40,882 nt of DNA from Anabaena azotica FACHB-119 (GCF_014697625.1 NZ_JACJSG010000063.1:1-40882), one strand, 5' to 3'; positions 8,219-18,600 are shown, counted from the first letter of the stretch. Program-made: numbers and translations. The notes: generated by a model not told the origin, from the sequence alone.

Positions 8219-11200
8219 ATGAGGATAAGCACAATGGAAGCAATAGCTATTATTGGCATAGGTGTTCGCTTCCCTGGCGCTCAAAACCCTGAATCCTTCT
8301 GGCATCTCCTACGTGAAGGTGTAGATGCGATTACTGAAGTCCCCCCAGAACGGTGGAATGTAAATGAATTTTATGATCCGAAACCAGCCACACCGGGTAA
8401 GATGATTACTCGCTGTGGTGGGTTTTTGGATGATGTAGGTAGTTTTGATGCTGGTTTCTTTGGCATTTCCCCCCGCGAGGCGGAATGTATAGATCCCCAG
8501 CAAAGACTGGTTTTAGAAGTAGCCTGGGAAGCCTTAGAAAACGCAGGTATAGCACCACAAACATTGAATAGTAGCCAAACTGGTGTTTTCGTAGGGATTG
8601 GCAACTACGATTATGGCAGGTTGCAAAGCTGGCATTTCTCTCGCCTCAACGCCTACGATGGCACAGGGACAACCCTTGGCGTTGCGGCTAATCGCTTATC
8701 CTATGTACTGAACCTGCAAGGCCCAAGTTTAGTTGTAGAAACCTCTTGCTCTTCTTCCTTGGTCGCAGTTCACTATGCTTGCCAAAGTTTACGCACCCAA
8801 GAATCCAATCTGTGCTTAGTTGGTGGTGTCAGTTTAATGCTGTCGCCGGAATCACATATTATTTTTTCCCAAGCGAAAATGATGGCTCCCGACGGTCGCT
8901 GCAAAACCTTTGATGCTAGTGCTGACGGTTATGTTCGGGGAGAAGGATGTGGTGTAGTTGTTCTTAAGCGTCTGGGTGATGCGCTGAGGGATGGAGACAA
9001 CATTCTGGCTACCATTAGAGGTTCAGCAGTTAATCAAGATGGTCGCAGCAACGGACTCACCGCCCCCAATGGGCCAGCTCAACAGGCAGTTATCCGTAAA
9101 GCTTTAGAAAACGCTGGAGTGACGGCGGATCAAATTAGCTATGTGGAAGCGCACGGTACGGGAACAGCCTTGGGAGATCCTATAGAAGTCAACTCTTTAA
9201 AAACTGTATTAATGAAGGGTCGCCAACCCAATCAAACTTGTTATATTGGCTCAGTTAAAACAAATATAGGTCATTTGGAACCAGCTGCGGGGATTGCTGG
9301 TTTAATTAAGGTGGTATTAGCGTTGCAAAATAAGCAGATACCACCTCACCTGCATTTTCAGCAGTTGAATCCATATATAAAAATTAATAATACTCCCTTG
9401 ACAATTCCCACAGAACTACAAGAATGGAACGTCAATCAAGGCTCGCGTTTAGCTGGTGTTAGTGCCTTTGGTTTCGGTGGGACAAATGCTCACGTCATTT
9501 TGGAAGAAGCTCCTGAGTCGGTGGGAGTAGTAAAAAATATAGAGCGTCCTCAGCACTTACTCGCCCTATCTGCCAGAAGTGGAAAGGCGCTGCAAGAACT
9601 GGTAGAAAGATATGAAGAGTATATTGAATCCCATCCTGAGCGATCGCTAGAAGATATATGTTACACCGCTAATACTGGGCGATCGCATTTTCCCCATCGC
9701 CTAGCTATCATCGCCGACCACAAACAAGAATTAGCTGACAAACTATCTAAAATTATTGCAGAGCAAGAAGTTAATCAAGTATTTTTTAGTCAAAATTCTG
9801 GTGATAGCATCTCGCCTAAAATTGTCTTCCTGTTCACTGGGCAAGGTTCTCAGTACATCAACATGGGAAGACAACTTTATGAAACTCAAACCGTCTTCCG
9901 TCAAACCATAGACAAGTGCGATCGCATTCTCCAATCCTATTTAGACAAATCTCTTTTAGACATTCTTTATCCTGAAGATAACCAACAATTAAATAAATCA
10001 CTCATTGACCAAACTGCATACACTCAACCCGCTCTATTTGCCATTGAATATGCTCTAGCCCAACTATGGCAATCTTGGGGCATCAAACCAGATGTAGTCA
10101 TGGGTCATAGTGTAGGAGAATACGTAGCCGCAACAATAGCAGAAGTATTTAGTTTAGAAGATGGCTTAAAACTGATTGCTCATCGGGGACGCTTAATGCA
10201 GAGTTTACCTGATGGAGGTGAGATGTTAGCAGTGATGGCAACAGAGGAAAAAGTCAATCAACTCATAGCCCCATACAAAGAAAAAGTAGCAATAGCAGCC
10301 ATCAATGGGCCTTTTAGCATTGTCATTTCTGGTGCAGGAGAGGTTATAAGCACAATCAGGGACAGCTTAAACGCCCAAGAAATTAAGACACATCAGCTAC
10401 AAGTATCCCATGCCTTCCATTCGCCCTTAATGGAACCGATGTTGGCAGAATTTGAGGCAATAGCTAATACAATCACCTACAATCAACCTCAGATTTCACT
10501 GATATCAAACATTTTCGGAACCAAAGCACAAGAGAATATTGCCACAGCCAACTACTGGGTAAATCATGTACGCCAACCCGTGCATTTTGCCCAAAGTATG
10601 GAAGTCTTGCACCAAGAAGGTTACGAAATCTTTCTAGAAATTGGCCCCAAACCAATTTTGTTAGGAATGGGGCGCGAATGTCTCATAGGAAATAAAAAGC
10701 TATGGTTGCCAAGTTTGCATCCTAGTAGACCAGACTGGCTACAAATGCTGCAAACTTTAGGGCAGTTATACGCACAAGGAGTCAAGGTAGATTGGGCAGG
10801 ATTTTATCAAGATTATTCCTGTCAGAAAGTAGCTTTACCCACATATCCTTGGCAACGAAAAAGGTATTGGATTACAAATTTTCAGGAAAGCCAAAATCAA
10901 GACAAAATTAGCTCTATATTCGAGGGGGAAACAACAATAACTAATGGACATATACAATTGCAGGAAAGACAAATGAATGAAAACGAAATATTACAAAAAC
11001 CAAAATTAACATTATCCAATCCAGAGTTACTGTCTTTTCCCAAATCTCCATCAAAAGCAGAAGAAACTCCCATAAAACAGCTATCTCAGACAGTTCCAGC
11101 AATTCAGTCCAAACCTGCCGAATCTCATCAGCCACAAGTTGAATCGGCAAATATTGCCCAAACACCAAGCAGAACAACATTAAATAATGGCAATGGTAAT

Positions 11201-12355
11201 CTTGCTCAAATCAAACAAACTCTTAAGGAAAGTCTAGCCTCAGCCTTGTATACAGATATTAGTGAAATTGCCGAAAATCAGAAATTTATTGATTTAGGCT
11301 TAGACTCTATCGTCGGGGTGGAATGGATTACCACCATCAATAAAAAATACAATTTAAATCTCAAAGCTACCAAGCTCTACGATTACCCAACCTTATTAGA
11401 TTTGGCGAAATACATCAACCAAGAAATTTCCTCAGAAGAAACTCCCACAAAACAGCTAGCTCAGACAGTTCCAGCAATTCAATCCGAACCTGCTGAATCT
11501 CATCAGCCACAAGTGAATATTGCCCAGACACCAAGCAGAACAACATTAAATAATGGCAATGGTAATCTTGCTCAAATCAAACAAACTCTCAAGGAAAGTC
11601 TAGCCTCAGCCTTGTATACAGATATTAGTGAAATTGCCGAAAATCAGAAATTTATTGATTTAGGCTTAGACTCTATCGTCGGGGTGGAATGGATTACCAC
11701 CATCAATAAAAAATACAATTTAAATCTCAAAGCTACCAAGCTCTACGATTACCCAACCTTATTAGATTTAGCAAAATATATCACCCAAGAAATTTCTTCT
11801 GTCTGTGACAGCAGATTACCCCAAGATAGTCAAGAATCTGCGAAAGCATCTTCACAAAATAATGGTTCATCTGGAGATGCAGGTGAATACACATTAAGCC
11901 AAGATAGTCAAGAATCTGCAAAAGCATCTTCACAAAATAATGGTTCATCTGGAGATGCACAGGCAGATTTGCGGCTGCAATTACGCTCAATCCTAAATAA
12001 GGTAGCAAATAAAGAATTAACTGTTGAACAAGCAAATCAAATCATTCAAGAACTCAAACAAAAAGCTGCATCAAGTAGTAAAGTTCAAGGTGATAGCACA
12101 AATAATAATCGCATCTTGCAAATAATTAAAAAATCCGTTTATGAGGTAGAACCAAAATTAGAAAAATACCCCCTCAAAACTACTGATAGCCTAAAACAAT
12201 TAGGCGTTGATTCAGTTAATCGGGCAGAAATTCTCACAATGGTGATGGAAGAGCTAGATTTGCATATTCCCCTAATTCAATTAGCTGGAGCGCAAAACAT
12301 TGGAGAGTTAGCTGATTTATTTGCAACTAAATTGGAAGCGCATCATGGGATATAG
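8219..12355 (+). CDS. cylD: Type I polyketide synthase KS-AT-ACP-ACP-ACP, CylD-like
   Basis: This protein of about 1378 residues extends the chlorinated acyl chain by one malonyl unit. Numbered from the ATG at 8219, the KS (residues about 1-430) has Cys177 in VETSCSSSLVAV, the histidine motifs EAHGTGTALGDP and KTNIGHLEPAAG. The AT (about 530-870) has Ser631 in GHSVGEYVAA and HAFH at 731-734, the signature for malonyl-CoA. Three carrier domains follow with Ser1030, Ser1152 and Ser1332. There is no KR, DH or ER, so the beta-ketone stays available for beta-branching by the genes downstream. The first two ACPs are nearly identical and carry Trp at Ser+6. The third (LGVDSVNRAEI) is a different, donor-like ACP. 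The start at 8219 has AGGAAGAGG 7 nt upstream; another ATG lies at 8195. Confidence 0.93.
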   Translation: MRISTMEAIAIIGIGVRFPGAQNPESFWHLLREGVDAITEVPPERWNVNEFYDPKPATPGKMITRCGGFLDDVGSFDAGFFGISPREAECIDPQQRLVLEVAWEALENAGIAPQTLNSSQTGVFVGIGNYDYGRLQSWHFSRLNAYDGTGTTLGVAANRLSYVLNLQGPSLVVETSCSSSLVAVHYACQSLRTQESNLCLVGGVSLMLSPESHIIFSQAKMMAPDGRCKTFDASADGYVRGEGCGVVVLKRLGDALRDGDNILATIRGSAVNQDGRSNGLTAPNGPAQQAVIRKALENAGVTADQISYVEAHGTGTALGDPIEVNSLKTVLMKGRQPNQTCYIGSVKTNIGHLEPAAGIAGLIKVVLALQNKQIPPHLHFQQLNPYIKINNTPLTIPTELQEWNVNQGSRLAGVSAFGFGGTNAHVILEEAPESVGVVKNIERPQHLLALSARSGKALQELVERYEEYIESHPERSLEDICYTANTGRSHFPHRLAIIADHKQELADKLSKIIAEQEVNQVFFSQNSGDSISPKIVFLFTGQGSQYINMGRQLYETQTVFRQTIDKCDRILQSYLDKSLLDILYPEDNQQLNKSLIDQTAYTQPALFAIEYALAQLWQSWGIKPDVVMGHSVGEYVAATIAEVFSLEDGLKLIAHRGRLMQSLPDGGEMLAVMATEEKVNQLIAPYKEKVAIAAINGPFSIVISGAGEVISTIRDSLNAQEIKTHQLQVSHAFHSPLMEPMLAEFEAIANTITYNQPQISLISNIFGTKAQENIATANYWVNHVRQPVHFAQSMEVLHQEGYEIFLEIGPKPILLGMGRECLIGNKKLWLPSLHPSRPDWLQMLQTLGQLYAQGVKVDWAGFYQDYSCQKVALPTYPWQRKRYWITNFQESQNQDKISSIFEGETTITNGHIQLQERQMNENEILQKPKLTLSNPELLSFPKSPSKAEETPIKQLSQTVPAIQSKPAESHQPQVESANIAQTPSRTTLNNGNGNLAQIKQTLKESLASALYTDISEIAENQKFIDLGLDSIVGVEWITTINKKYNLNLKATKLYDYPTLLDLAKYINQEISSEETPTKQLAQTVPAIQSEPAESHQPQVNIAQTPSRTTLNNGNGNLAQIKQTLKESLASALYTDISEIAENQKFIDLGLDSIVGVEWITTINKKYNLNLKATKLYDYPTLLDLAKYITQEISSVCDSRLPQDSQESAKASSQNNGSSGDAGEYTLSQDSQESAKASSQNNGSSGDAQADLRLQLRSILNKVANKELTVEQANQIIQELKQKAASSSKVQGDSTNNNRILQIIKKSVYEVEPKLEKYPLKTTDSLKQLGVDSVNRAEILTMVMEELDLHIPLIQLAGAQNIGELADLFATKLEAHHGI
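11059..11799 (+). repeat. Tandem duplication encoding two near-identical ACP domains
   Basis: Copy 1 (11059-11433) and copy 2 (11434-11799) each encode a Ser/Gln/Pro-rich linker plus a complete ACP. The second copy lacks 9 bp (residues ESA) in the linker. Over the ACP part, the nucleotide sequence, including synonymous sites, is almost identical, which indicates a recent duplication or gene conversion. Confidence 0.92.
11821..11959 (+). repeat. 78-bp direct repeat in the inter-ACP linker
   Basis: Two copies of a low-complexity linker starting SQDSQESAKASSQNNGSSGD lie between ACP2 and ACP3 of the CylD-like PKS, with a 78-bp period; the second copy is cut short after GDA. It is a flexible spacer separating the twin acceptor ACPs from the third ACP. 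Confidence 0.85.
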
Positions 12356-13586
12356 TTCCGCACCAATAAGAATAGAGATAACTGGTATGGGAATTGTTAC
12401 TCCTATTGGGCAAGGAGTAGCAGCTTTTCATGATGCTCTGTTGGCTGGGAAAACTCAGTTTGGTTATCTCCAACGATCTGGACGTGAAGGGTCTAGATCA
12501 TTTATTGGTGCAGAACTTCCAGATATTAGTGCTAAATCTTTGCTACCTGAACATAGCGGGCTGTTACGCACTGCTTCATGGAGTAGTCAAATAGCTAGCG
12601 TAGCTGTTGCTGAAGCTTGGGAAGATGCACAACTATCTTTAGGTAGATTTAACCCCGAACGTATAGGAATTGTCGTCGGTGGTTCAAATTTCCAAGAACG
12701 TGAAAAACAACAAATCTGGCAGCGTTACCAATCGAACCCTGAGTTTATCCGACCAACTTATGGCGTTACTCTTTGGGACACTGATGTGATGAGTTTGATT
12801 TCTCAGTGTTTTGGGATACAAGGCGAAGGGTATAGCGTGGGTGCAGCTTCTGCTAGTGGTGCAGTTGCTATCATTCACGCTGCTCGACAAATTTTAATGG
12901 GAGTGACTGACGTAAGCATTGCTGTTGGCTGTTTGTTTGACATCTCGCAATGGGAATGTCAGGGATTCACAAATCTGGGAGCGATGGGAACTGTGCGTTT
13001 TGCTGATGCGCCTCATCTTGCTTGTCGCCCATTTGACCGAGATCATGATGGCTTTATTTATGGAGAAGGTTGTGGGGTTGTAGTGCTGGAAAGAGCTGAC
13101 CATGCTCAACAAAGAGGAGTCAGGTCTCATGGGCAACTTCTGGGTTGGGGATTAGGTTTAGATGGAAAACGGACTCCTGAACCATCTCAAAAAGGAGAAG
13201 AACAAGCCATGAATGCTGCCTTGGCGATCGCACAACTCCAGCCAGAGCAAATTGATTATATCAATACTCACGGCACAGGCTCTCCTTTAGGTGACAAAAC
13301 AGAAGTAGCTGCGTTGAAATCTGTAGGATTATCTCACTGTTTACTCAATTCCACAAAGTCTCTCACAGGTCACTGTTTAACAGCAGCCGGAGTGGTGGAG
13401 GTCATTGCCACTTTATTGCAAATGAAGTTTGGTTTTTGTCATCCTACCAATAACTTAGTTAATCCCATTGATCCCAGCCTAAATTGGGTCAAAGAAACCT
13501 CTATTAAAGCTGATATTCAATATGCCATCAGTAACAGTTTTGCTTTTGGCGGCATTAATACAGCTTTATTAATCAAAAAGGAGTAA
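12345..13586 (+). CDS. cylE: Ketosynthase-like malonyl-ACP decarboxylase of the beta-branching cassette, CylE-like
   Basis: This 413-residue stand-alone KAS-fold protein has the nucleophilic Cys replaced by Ser169 (SVGAASASGAVAI aligned to the usual TACATGA). The two catalytic histidines are kept in YINTHGTGSPLGD and STKSLTGHCLTAAG. The Cys-to-Ser change is the known hallmark of decarboxylating KS enzymes in HMG-CoA-synthase cassettes. These make acetyl-ACP from malonyl-ACP as the branching nucleophile. The ATG at 12345 overlaps the preceding PKS gene by 11 bp and has GGAAG upstream; a TTG at 12321 would add 8 residues. The overlap indicates translational coupling with the PKS that carries the probable donor ACP. 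Confidence 0.93.
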   Translation: MGYSSAPIRIEITGMGIVTPIGQGVAAFHDALLAGKTQFGYLQRSGREGSRSFIGAELPDISAKSLLPEHSGLLRTASWSSQIASVAVAEAWEDAQLSLGRFNPERIGIVVGGSNFQEREKQQIWQRYQSNPEFIRPTYGVTLWDTDVMSLISQCFGIQGEGYSVGAASASGAVAIIHAARQILMGVTDVSIAVGCLFDISQWECQGFTNLGAMGTVRFADAPHLACRPFDRDHDGFIYGEGCGVVVLERADHAQQRGVRSHGQLLGWGLGLDGKRTPEPSQKGEEQAMNAALAIAQLQPEQIDYINTHGTGSPLGDKTEVAALKSVGLSHCLLNSTKSLTGHCLTAAGVVEVIATLLQMKFGFCHPTNNLVNPIDPSLNWVKETSIKADIQYAISNSFAFGGINTALLIKKE

Positions 13587-13590
13587 ATCT

Positions 13591-14850
13591 GTGCAACAAG
13601 TGGGAATTGAAGCTCTAAATATATATGGAGGCGCAGCTCAATTAGATGTGCAAATGTTAGCACAGGCACGTCACTTGGACACAAGCCGCTTCGATAATTT
13701 GATGATGAAAGAAAAAGCGGTTTCTCTCCCCTATGAAGATCCAGTTTCTTATGCTGTGAATGCCGCCAAGCCAATTATCGATCGCCTCAGCGATGCTGAC
13801 AAGCGACGGATAGAAATGGTGATTACCTGTAGCGAGTCTGGTATTGACTTCGGCAAGTCGATGAGTACCTATATCCAAGATTACTTGGGTCTGAGTCGTA
13901 ACTGCCGGATGTTTGAACTCAAACAAGCTTGTTACTCAGGTACAGCCGGCTTGCAGATGGCAATCAACTTTATTTTGTCGCAAACATCCCCAGGCGCTAA
14001 AGCTTTAGTTATAGCCACCGATATTTCTCGGTTTACCCTGGCAGAAGGTGGAGAAGCGTTGAGTGAAGATTGGTCTTTTGCCGAACCGAGCAGTGGTGCA
14101 GGAGCAGCCGCGCTTTTGGTGAGTGATGTTCCCTACATTTTGCAAATTGATGTGGGATGCAACGGTTACTATGGCTATGAAGTCATGGATACCTGCCGAC
14201 CCAAGCCAGACTCAGAAGCCGGAGATGCAGATTTATCATTGCTTTCTTACTTAGACTGTTGTGAAAATGCCTACCTGCATTATCAAAGCCGAGTTGAAGG
14301 TGTAGACTACCAAAAATCTTTTGATTACTTGAGCTTTCATACCCCTTTTGGTGGCATGGTCAAAGGAGCGCATAGAAATATGATGCGTAAGCTAAAAAGG
14401 GCGAAACCACAAGAAATTGAAGCCGACTTTCAAAGAAGGGTGATGCCGGGATTAGTCTATTGCCAACAAGTAGGTAATATTATGGGGGCGACAGTATTTT
14501 TATCCCTAGCTAGCACAATTGACAATGGAGATTTCAGCCAACCTCGCCGAATAGGGATCTTTTCTTATGGTTCTGGCTGTTCCTCAGAATTTTATAGTGG
14601 GGTTGTTAGTCCAGAAGGGAAAGAAATTCAAGCTCAACAAAGGATTTCCTCACAGTTAACAGCACGCTATTCTTTAAGCATCGAAGAATATGAACAGTTA
14701 CTCCAATACAGTCGTGCAGTAGCCTTTGGCACTCGCAATGTCACCCTAGATTACAACATCTTTCCTGGTTTGTGGCAACAAATTGAAGGTAAGGGTCGAT
14801 TAGTGCTGAAACAAATCAAGGAATTTCACAGAGAATATGAATGGGTGTAA
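13591..14850 (+). CDS. cylF: HMG-CoA synthase-like beta-branching enzyme, CylF-like
   Basis: This 419-residue enzyme condenses acetyl-donor ACP with the beta-keto acyl-ACP to make an HMG-type branched intermediate. The catalytic Cys114 is in ELKQACYSGTAGLQ. The Glu is in TCSESGIDFGKS, the His in LSFHTPFGGMVKGAHR and the C-terminal loop is SYGSGCSSEFYSG. These are the standard HMGS motifs. The start is GTG at 13591, supported by AAAAGGAG 7 nt upstream and a 4-bp gap to the previous gene. Its homologues in other systems include CurD, MupH and PksG. It sits in the middle of a tightly coupled operon (cylD-H-like). Confidence 0.94.
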   Translation: MQQVGIEALNIYGGAAQLDVQMLAQARHLDTSRFDNLMMKEKAVSLPYEDPVSYAVNAAKPIIDRLSDADKRRIEMVITCSESGIDFGKSMSTYIQDYLGLSRNCRMFELKQACYSGTAGLQMAINFILSQTSPGAKALVIATDISRFTLAEGGEALSEDWSFAEPSSGAGAAALLVSDVPYILQIDVGCNGYYGYEVMDTCRPKPDSEAGDADLSLLSYLDCCENAYLHYQSRVEGVDYQKSFDYLSFHTPFGGMVKGAHRNMMRKLKRAKPQEIEADFQRRVMPGLVYCQQVGNIMGATVFLSLASTIDNGDFSQPRRIGIFSYGSGCSSEFYSGVVSPEGKEIQAQQRISSQLTARYSLSIEEYEQLLQYSRAVAFGTRNVTLDYNIFPGLWQQIEGKGRLVLKQIKEFHREYEWV

Positions 14851-14852
14851 CT

Positions 14853-15617
14853 ATGAACTATCAAACTTTAAAAATTGATTATCAAAGTGCTGTACAAAGG
14901 ATTCAAATATATCGACCCGAAGCAAACAATAGCATCAATAGTCAACTGATTCAAGAATTATTGTCAGCTTTACAAGCTGCGGAAGCAGATGAAACAGTGA
15001 AAGTGGTAATTTTAGAAGGGCTACCTGATGTTTTTTGTACAGGGATGGATTTTCAAGAAGTAGCTGACGGCACAAACATCGATGCCAAAGCGAGTTCTCA
15101 TGATTACTACAACATCCTCAAACAAATGTCTCAAAGTAGCAAAGTGATTGTGTCACTTGTACGAGGCAAAGTACAAGCTGGGGGAGTAGGTTTAGTAGCA
15201 GTCAGTGATATAGTTATCGCCGATGAAACTGTGACATTTGTGTTATCAGAATTATTATTTGGTTTATTACCAGCTTGTGTTTTACCATTTTTGATTCGGC
15301 GTATAGGATTTCAAAAAGCTTATCGTTTAGCATTAACAACTCAGGAAATATCTGCATCGGAAGCTTATACCTTGGGCTTGGTTGATGAATATGGCAGTAA
15401 TACTAATAAGTTAATTAGTCAATATGTTAAACGTTTAAAATATTTACCTTCATCTGGTGTAAAAGAGTTAAAAAACTATATTAGTCAGTTATGGATTATT
15501 CAATCAGAAACTCAAGAATTAGCTGTTAATAAAATTTCTAGTTTGTTAGGCGATCCTACTGTTCAAGCAAAAATTAAGCGCTTTAATAATGAGGGTGTAT
15601 ATCCGTGGCAAGCATAA
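14853..15617 (+). CDS. cylG: Enoyl-CoA hydratase-like dehydratase (ECH1), CylG-like
   Basis: This crotonase-fold protein of about 254 residues is the first of two ECH activities in the beta-branching cassette and should dehydrate the HMG-type intermediate. It starts with YQTLKIDYQSAVQRIQIYRP, typical of the CurE/PksH-type dehydratases. The oxyanion-hole segments are LPDVFCTGMDFQEV and RGKVQAGGVGLVAVSDIVIA. It is followed immediately by the second ECH, which opens the CylH-like protein. I chose the ATG at 14853; another ATG at 14841, overlapping the previous stop, would add 4 residues. The 3' end overlaps the next gene by 13 bp. Confidence 0.92.
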   Translation: MNYQTLKIDYQSAVQRIQIYRPEANNSINSQLIQELLSALQAAEADETVKVVILEGLPDVFCTGMDFQEVADGTNIDAKASSHDYYNILKQMSQSSKVIVSLVRGKVQAGGVGLVAVSDIVIADETVTFVLSELLFGLLPACVLPFLIRRIGFQKAYRLALTTQEISASEAYTLGLVDEYGSNTNKLISQYVKRLKYLPSSGVKELKNYISQLWIIQSETQELAVNKISSLLGDPTVQAKIKRFNNEGVYPWQA

Positions 15618-18600
15618 ATTTTAAATTAGATTCAGTTAAGAGCAGTTCCGAGGTAGTACAACTGCTAGATTTGGGTAACGGTGTTGTTCAAATTACGATG
15701 CAAGATGAGGAGAATTGTAATACCTTCTCTTCACAAATAATTGATGGATTATACAAATGTTTTGGTGCAGTTGCTCAAAATAAGAGTTATAAAGTAGTGA
15801 TTTTGACAGGCTATGGAAATTACTTTTGTTCGGGTGGGACAAAGGAAGAGTTAATTAAAATTTATAAGGGAGAACTGCAATTTAATGAGTTAGATTTTTT
15901 TAGAATTTTACTAGATTGTGAAATCCCAGTAATTGCCGCCATGCAAGGACATGGTATTGGTGGTGGTTTTGTTTTTGGTTTATATGCTGATTTAGTTGTG
16001 TTGAGTCAAGAAAGTATTTACACAACTAATTTCATGAAGTATGGTTTTACTCCTGGGTTGGGATGTACATTCATTGTACCTACAAAATTAGGCTCTGTAT
16101 TAGGTCAGGAAATGATGTACACAGCCCAAAATTATCGGGGGGAAGAGTTAGCCAACAAAGGTATTCCTTTTCCTGTTGTACCGAGAAAAGAGGTATTAAA
16201 CCATGCTCTCACTTTGGCGCATAAAATTGCCGAAAAACCCAGATTATCTTTAGTAACCTTAAAAGCACATTTAACTGCGGAAATTAGAAAGAAATTACCA
16301 GAATTTCTAGAAAAAGAACTAAAGATGCACGATATTACTTTCCATCAATTAGAGGTAGCAAATCGGATTGAGGCAATTTATGGTGAAACTAATGTTAGTA
16401 GTCAGTCAGAAATTTTAAATCAAACAGATATTCAAAATCAAGTGTCTCCAATTTCGAGACAGAATCATAAACAAGAAACTATAGAAAGTTCTCCTGCTTT
16501 TGAACAGGTTCAATTAAAAATATCTAGTTATGGCTTATTAAATAGTTTAACTTTAGCACCTTTGCAACGTAAGGTTCCGGGATATGCTGAGGTTGAGGTG
16601 CAAGTCAAAGCTGTGGCTGTTAATTTTCGGGATGTAATTAACGCCCTTGGGATGCTCAAAGAGTACAATGAGCAAAAATTTGGCATTACCAATGAGGAAA
16701 ATCTCACCTTTGGTTTTGAAGGTGTGGGTACTATCGTAGCTGTTGGGGAAGGGGTGAGACAGTGGCGAGTCGGCGATGAGGTGATGGTCATCGGCGTGCA
16801 TGACGCATTCAGTAGCTTTATTGTTTGCCCAGTCAATAACCTAGTGGCTAAACCTGCTAACCTGAGCATGGTGAGTGCAGCTACTATTCCCATACCCTTT
16901 TTTACGGCGGCTCACGGTTTGTATAACTTAGCCAAAATTCAGCCAGGGGAAACAGTTTTAATTCATGCGGCTGCAGGTGGGACTGGACAAGCGGCTGTTC
17001 AGTTAGCTCAACTCATGGGAGCGGAAGTATTTGCTACCGCTAGTCTAGGTAAGATGGATTTTCTCAAGAACCAGGGAATCAAGTATATCATGAATTCTCG
17101 GACTACGGAGTTTGCCGAGCAGGTGATGGAAATAACTCAGGGTCGCGGGGTGGATGTGATTTTCAATAGCCTGACTCATGGAGAGTACATCCAGAAAAAT
17201 ATAGATATCCTGGCTTTGGGTGGACGATATGTGGAAATTGGTAAGCTGAACATCTGGAGCCATGAGCAGGTTGCTCAAAAGCGTGCGGATGTCAAGTATT
17301 TTCCTTTTGATTTAGGGGATGAATTTGCTCAGAATAATCAATTATTCTCGCAAATTTGGGGCAAGTTGGCTCAAAATTTTGAGCGCGAACACCTGAAGCC
17401 ATTAAATTACAAAGAATTTGCGATCGCCGATGTTGTTGAATCCTTCCGTTATTTACAGCGTAGTCAGCATATTGGTAGGGTGGTAGTAACCATGCCAGAG
17501 TCTACCTATTGGCAGGAAGAATTAAATGGCGATCGCTTACATAATCAAAACCAATTGGTAAATCAGGAAGATGTACTGCATCAATTACAATCAGGTACAG
17601 TTTCTTTAGAAGCAGCAGAAAATCTTTTATTAGGCTTAACTCAAGAAGAACCACAGCCAGTTGAAAATGGTCATAACCAACTGGTAAATCAAGAAGATGT
17701 ACTGCATCAATTACAATCAGGTACAGTTTCTTTAGAACAAGCAGAAAATCTTTTATTAGGCTTAACTCAAGAAGAACCACAGCCAGTTGAAAATGGTCAC
17801 AACCAACTGGTAAATCAGGAAGATGTACTGCATCAATTACAATCAGGTACAGTTTCTTTAGAACAAGCAGAAAATCTTTTATTAGGCTTGACTCAACCAG
17901 AACCACAGCCAGTTGAAAATGGTCATAACCAACTAACTAATCAAGAAGATGTACTGCATCAATTACAATCAGGTACAGTTTCTTTAGAACAAGCAGAAAA
18001 TCTTTTATTAGGCTTGACTCAACCAGAACCACAGCCAGTTGAGAACGGTCACAACCAACTGATTACTAAAGATAACTCAGAATCAATATTATCTTTACAA
18101 AATGCAAGAGAAATAACTGGAGAAAAAGCTGAGAACCTCTTATTAGAAGAAGTAGAATCAGCAACTAAAACAAATACTGTTATTTCCCGTCCTGTTAAAA
18201 ACACAGATATAGCTATTATCGGTATTTCCTGCCGATATCCGGGGGCTAAAAATTGGCGAGAATTTTGGGAAAATTTAAAAAATGGAGTTGACAGCGTAAC
18301 AGAAGTTCCCCCTGGAAGATGGCAAGAAAAAGAATGGTATCATCCAGACCCAGAACATCCCGGAACTTCCTATTCAAAATGTGCTGGTTTCTTAGATGAA
18401 ATTGACAAATTTGACCCCTTATTTTTCCAGATTTCACCAGTAGAAGCTCAGTTTATTGAACCTCAGCAAAGAATCTTTTTAGAGGAAGCTTACCACGCGA
18501 TTGAAGATGCTGGATATGCTGCTGATTCTCTTAAGGGTAAACAGTGTGGAGTGTTTGTTGGTGCAGGAACCAACGGTGATTATAACAGGTTGTTGTCACT

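Noticed and set aside
17502..17906. Minus-strand ORF of 134 codons with internal repeats
   Set aside because: It is the complement of the fourfold repeat in the cylH-like gene; the repetition comes from the sense-strand coding repeats.
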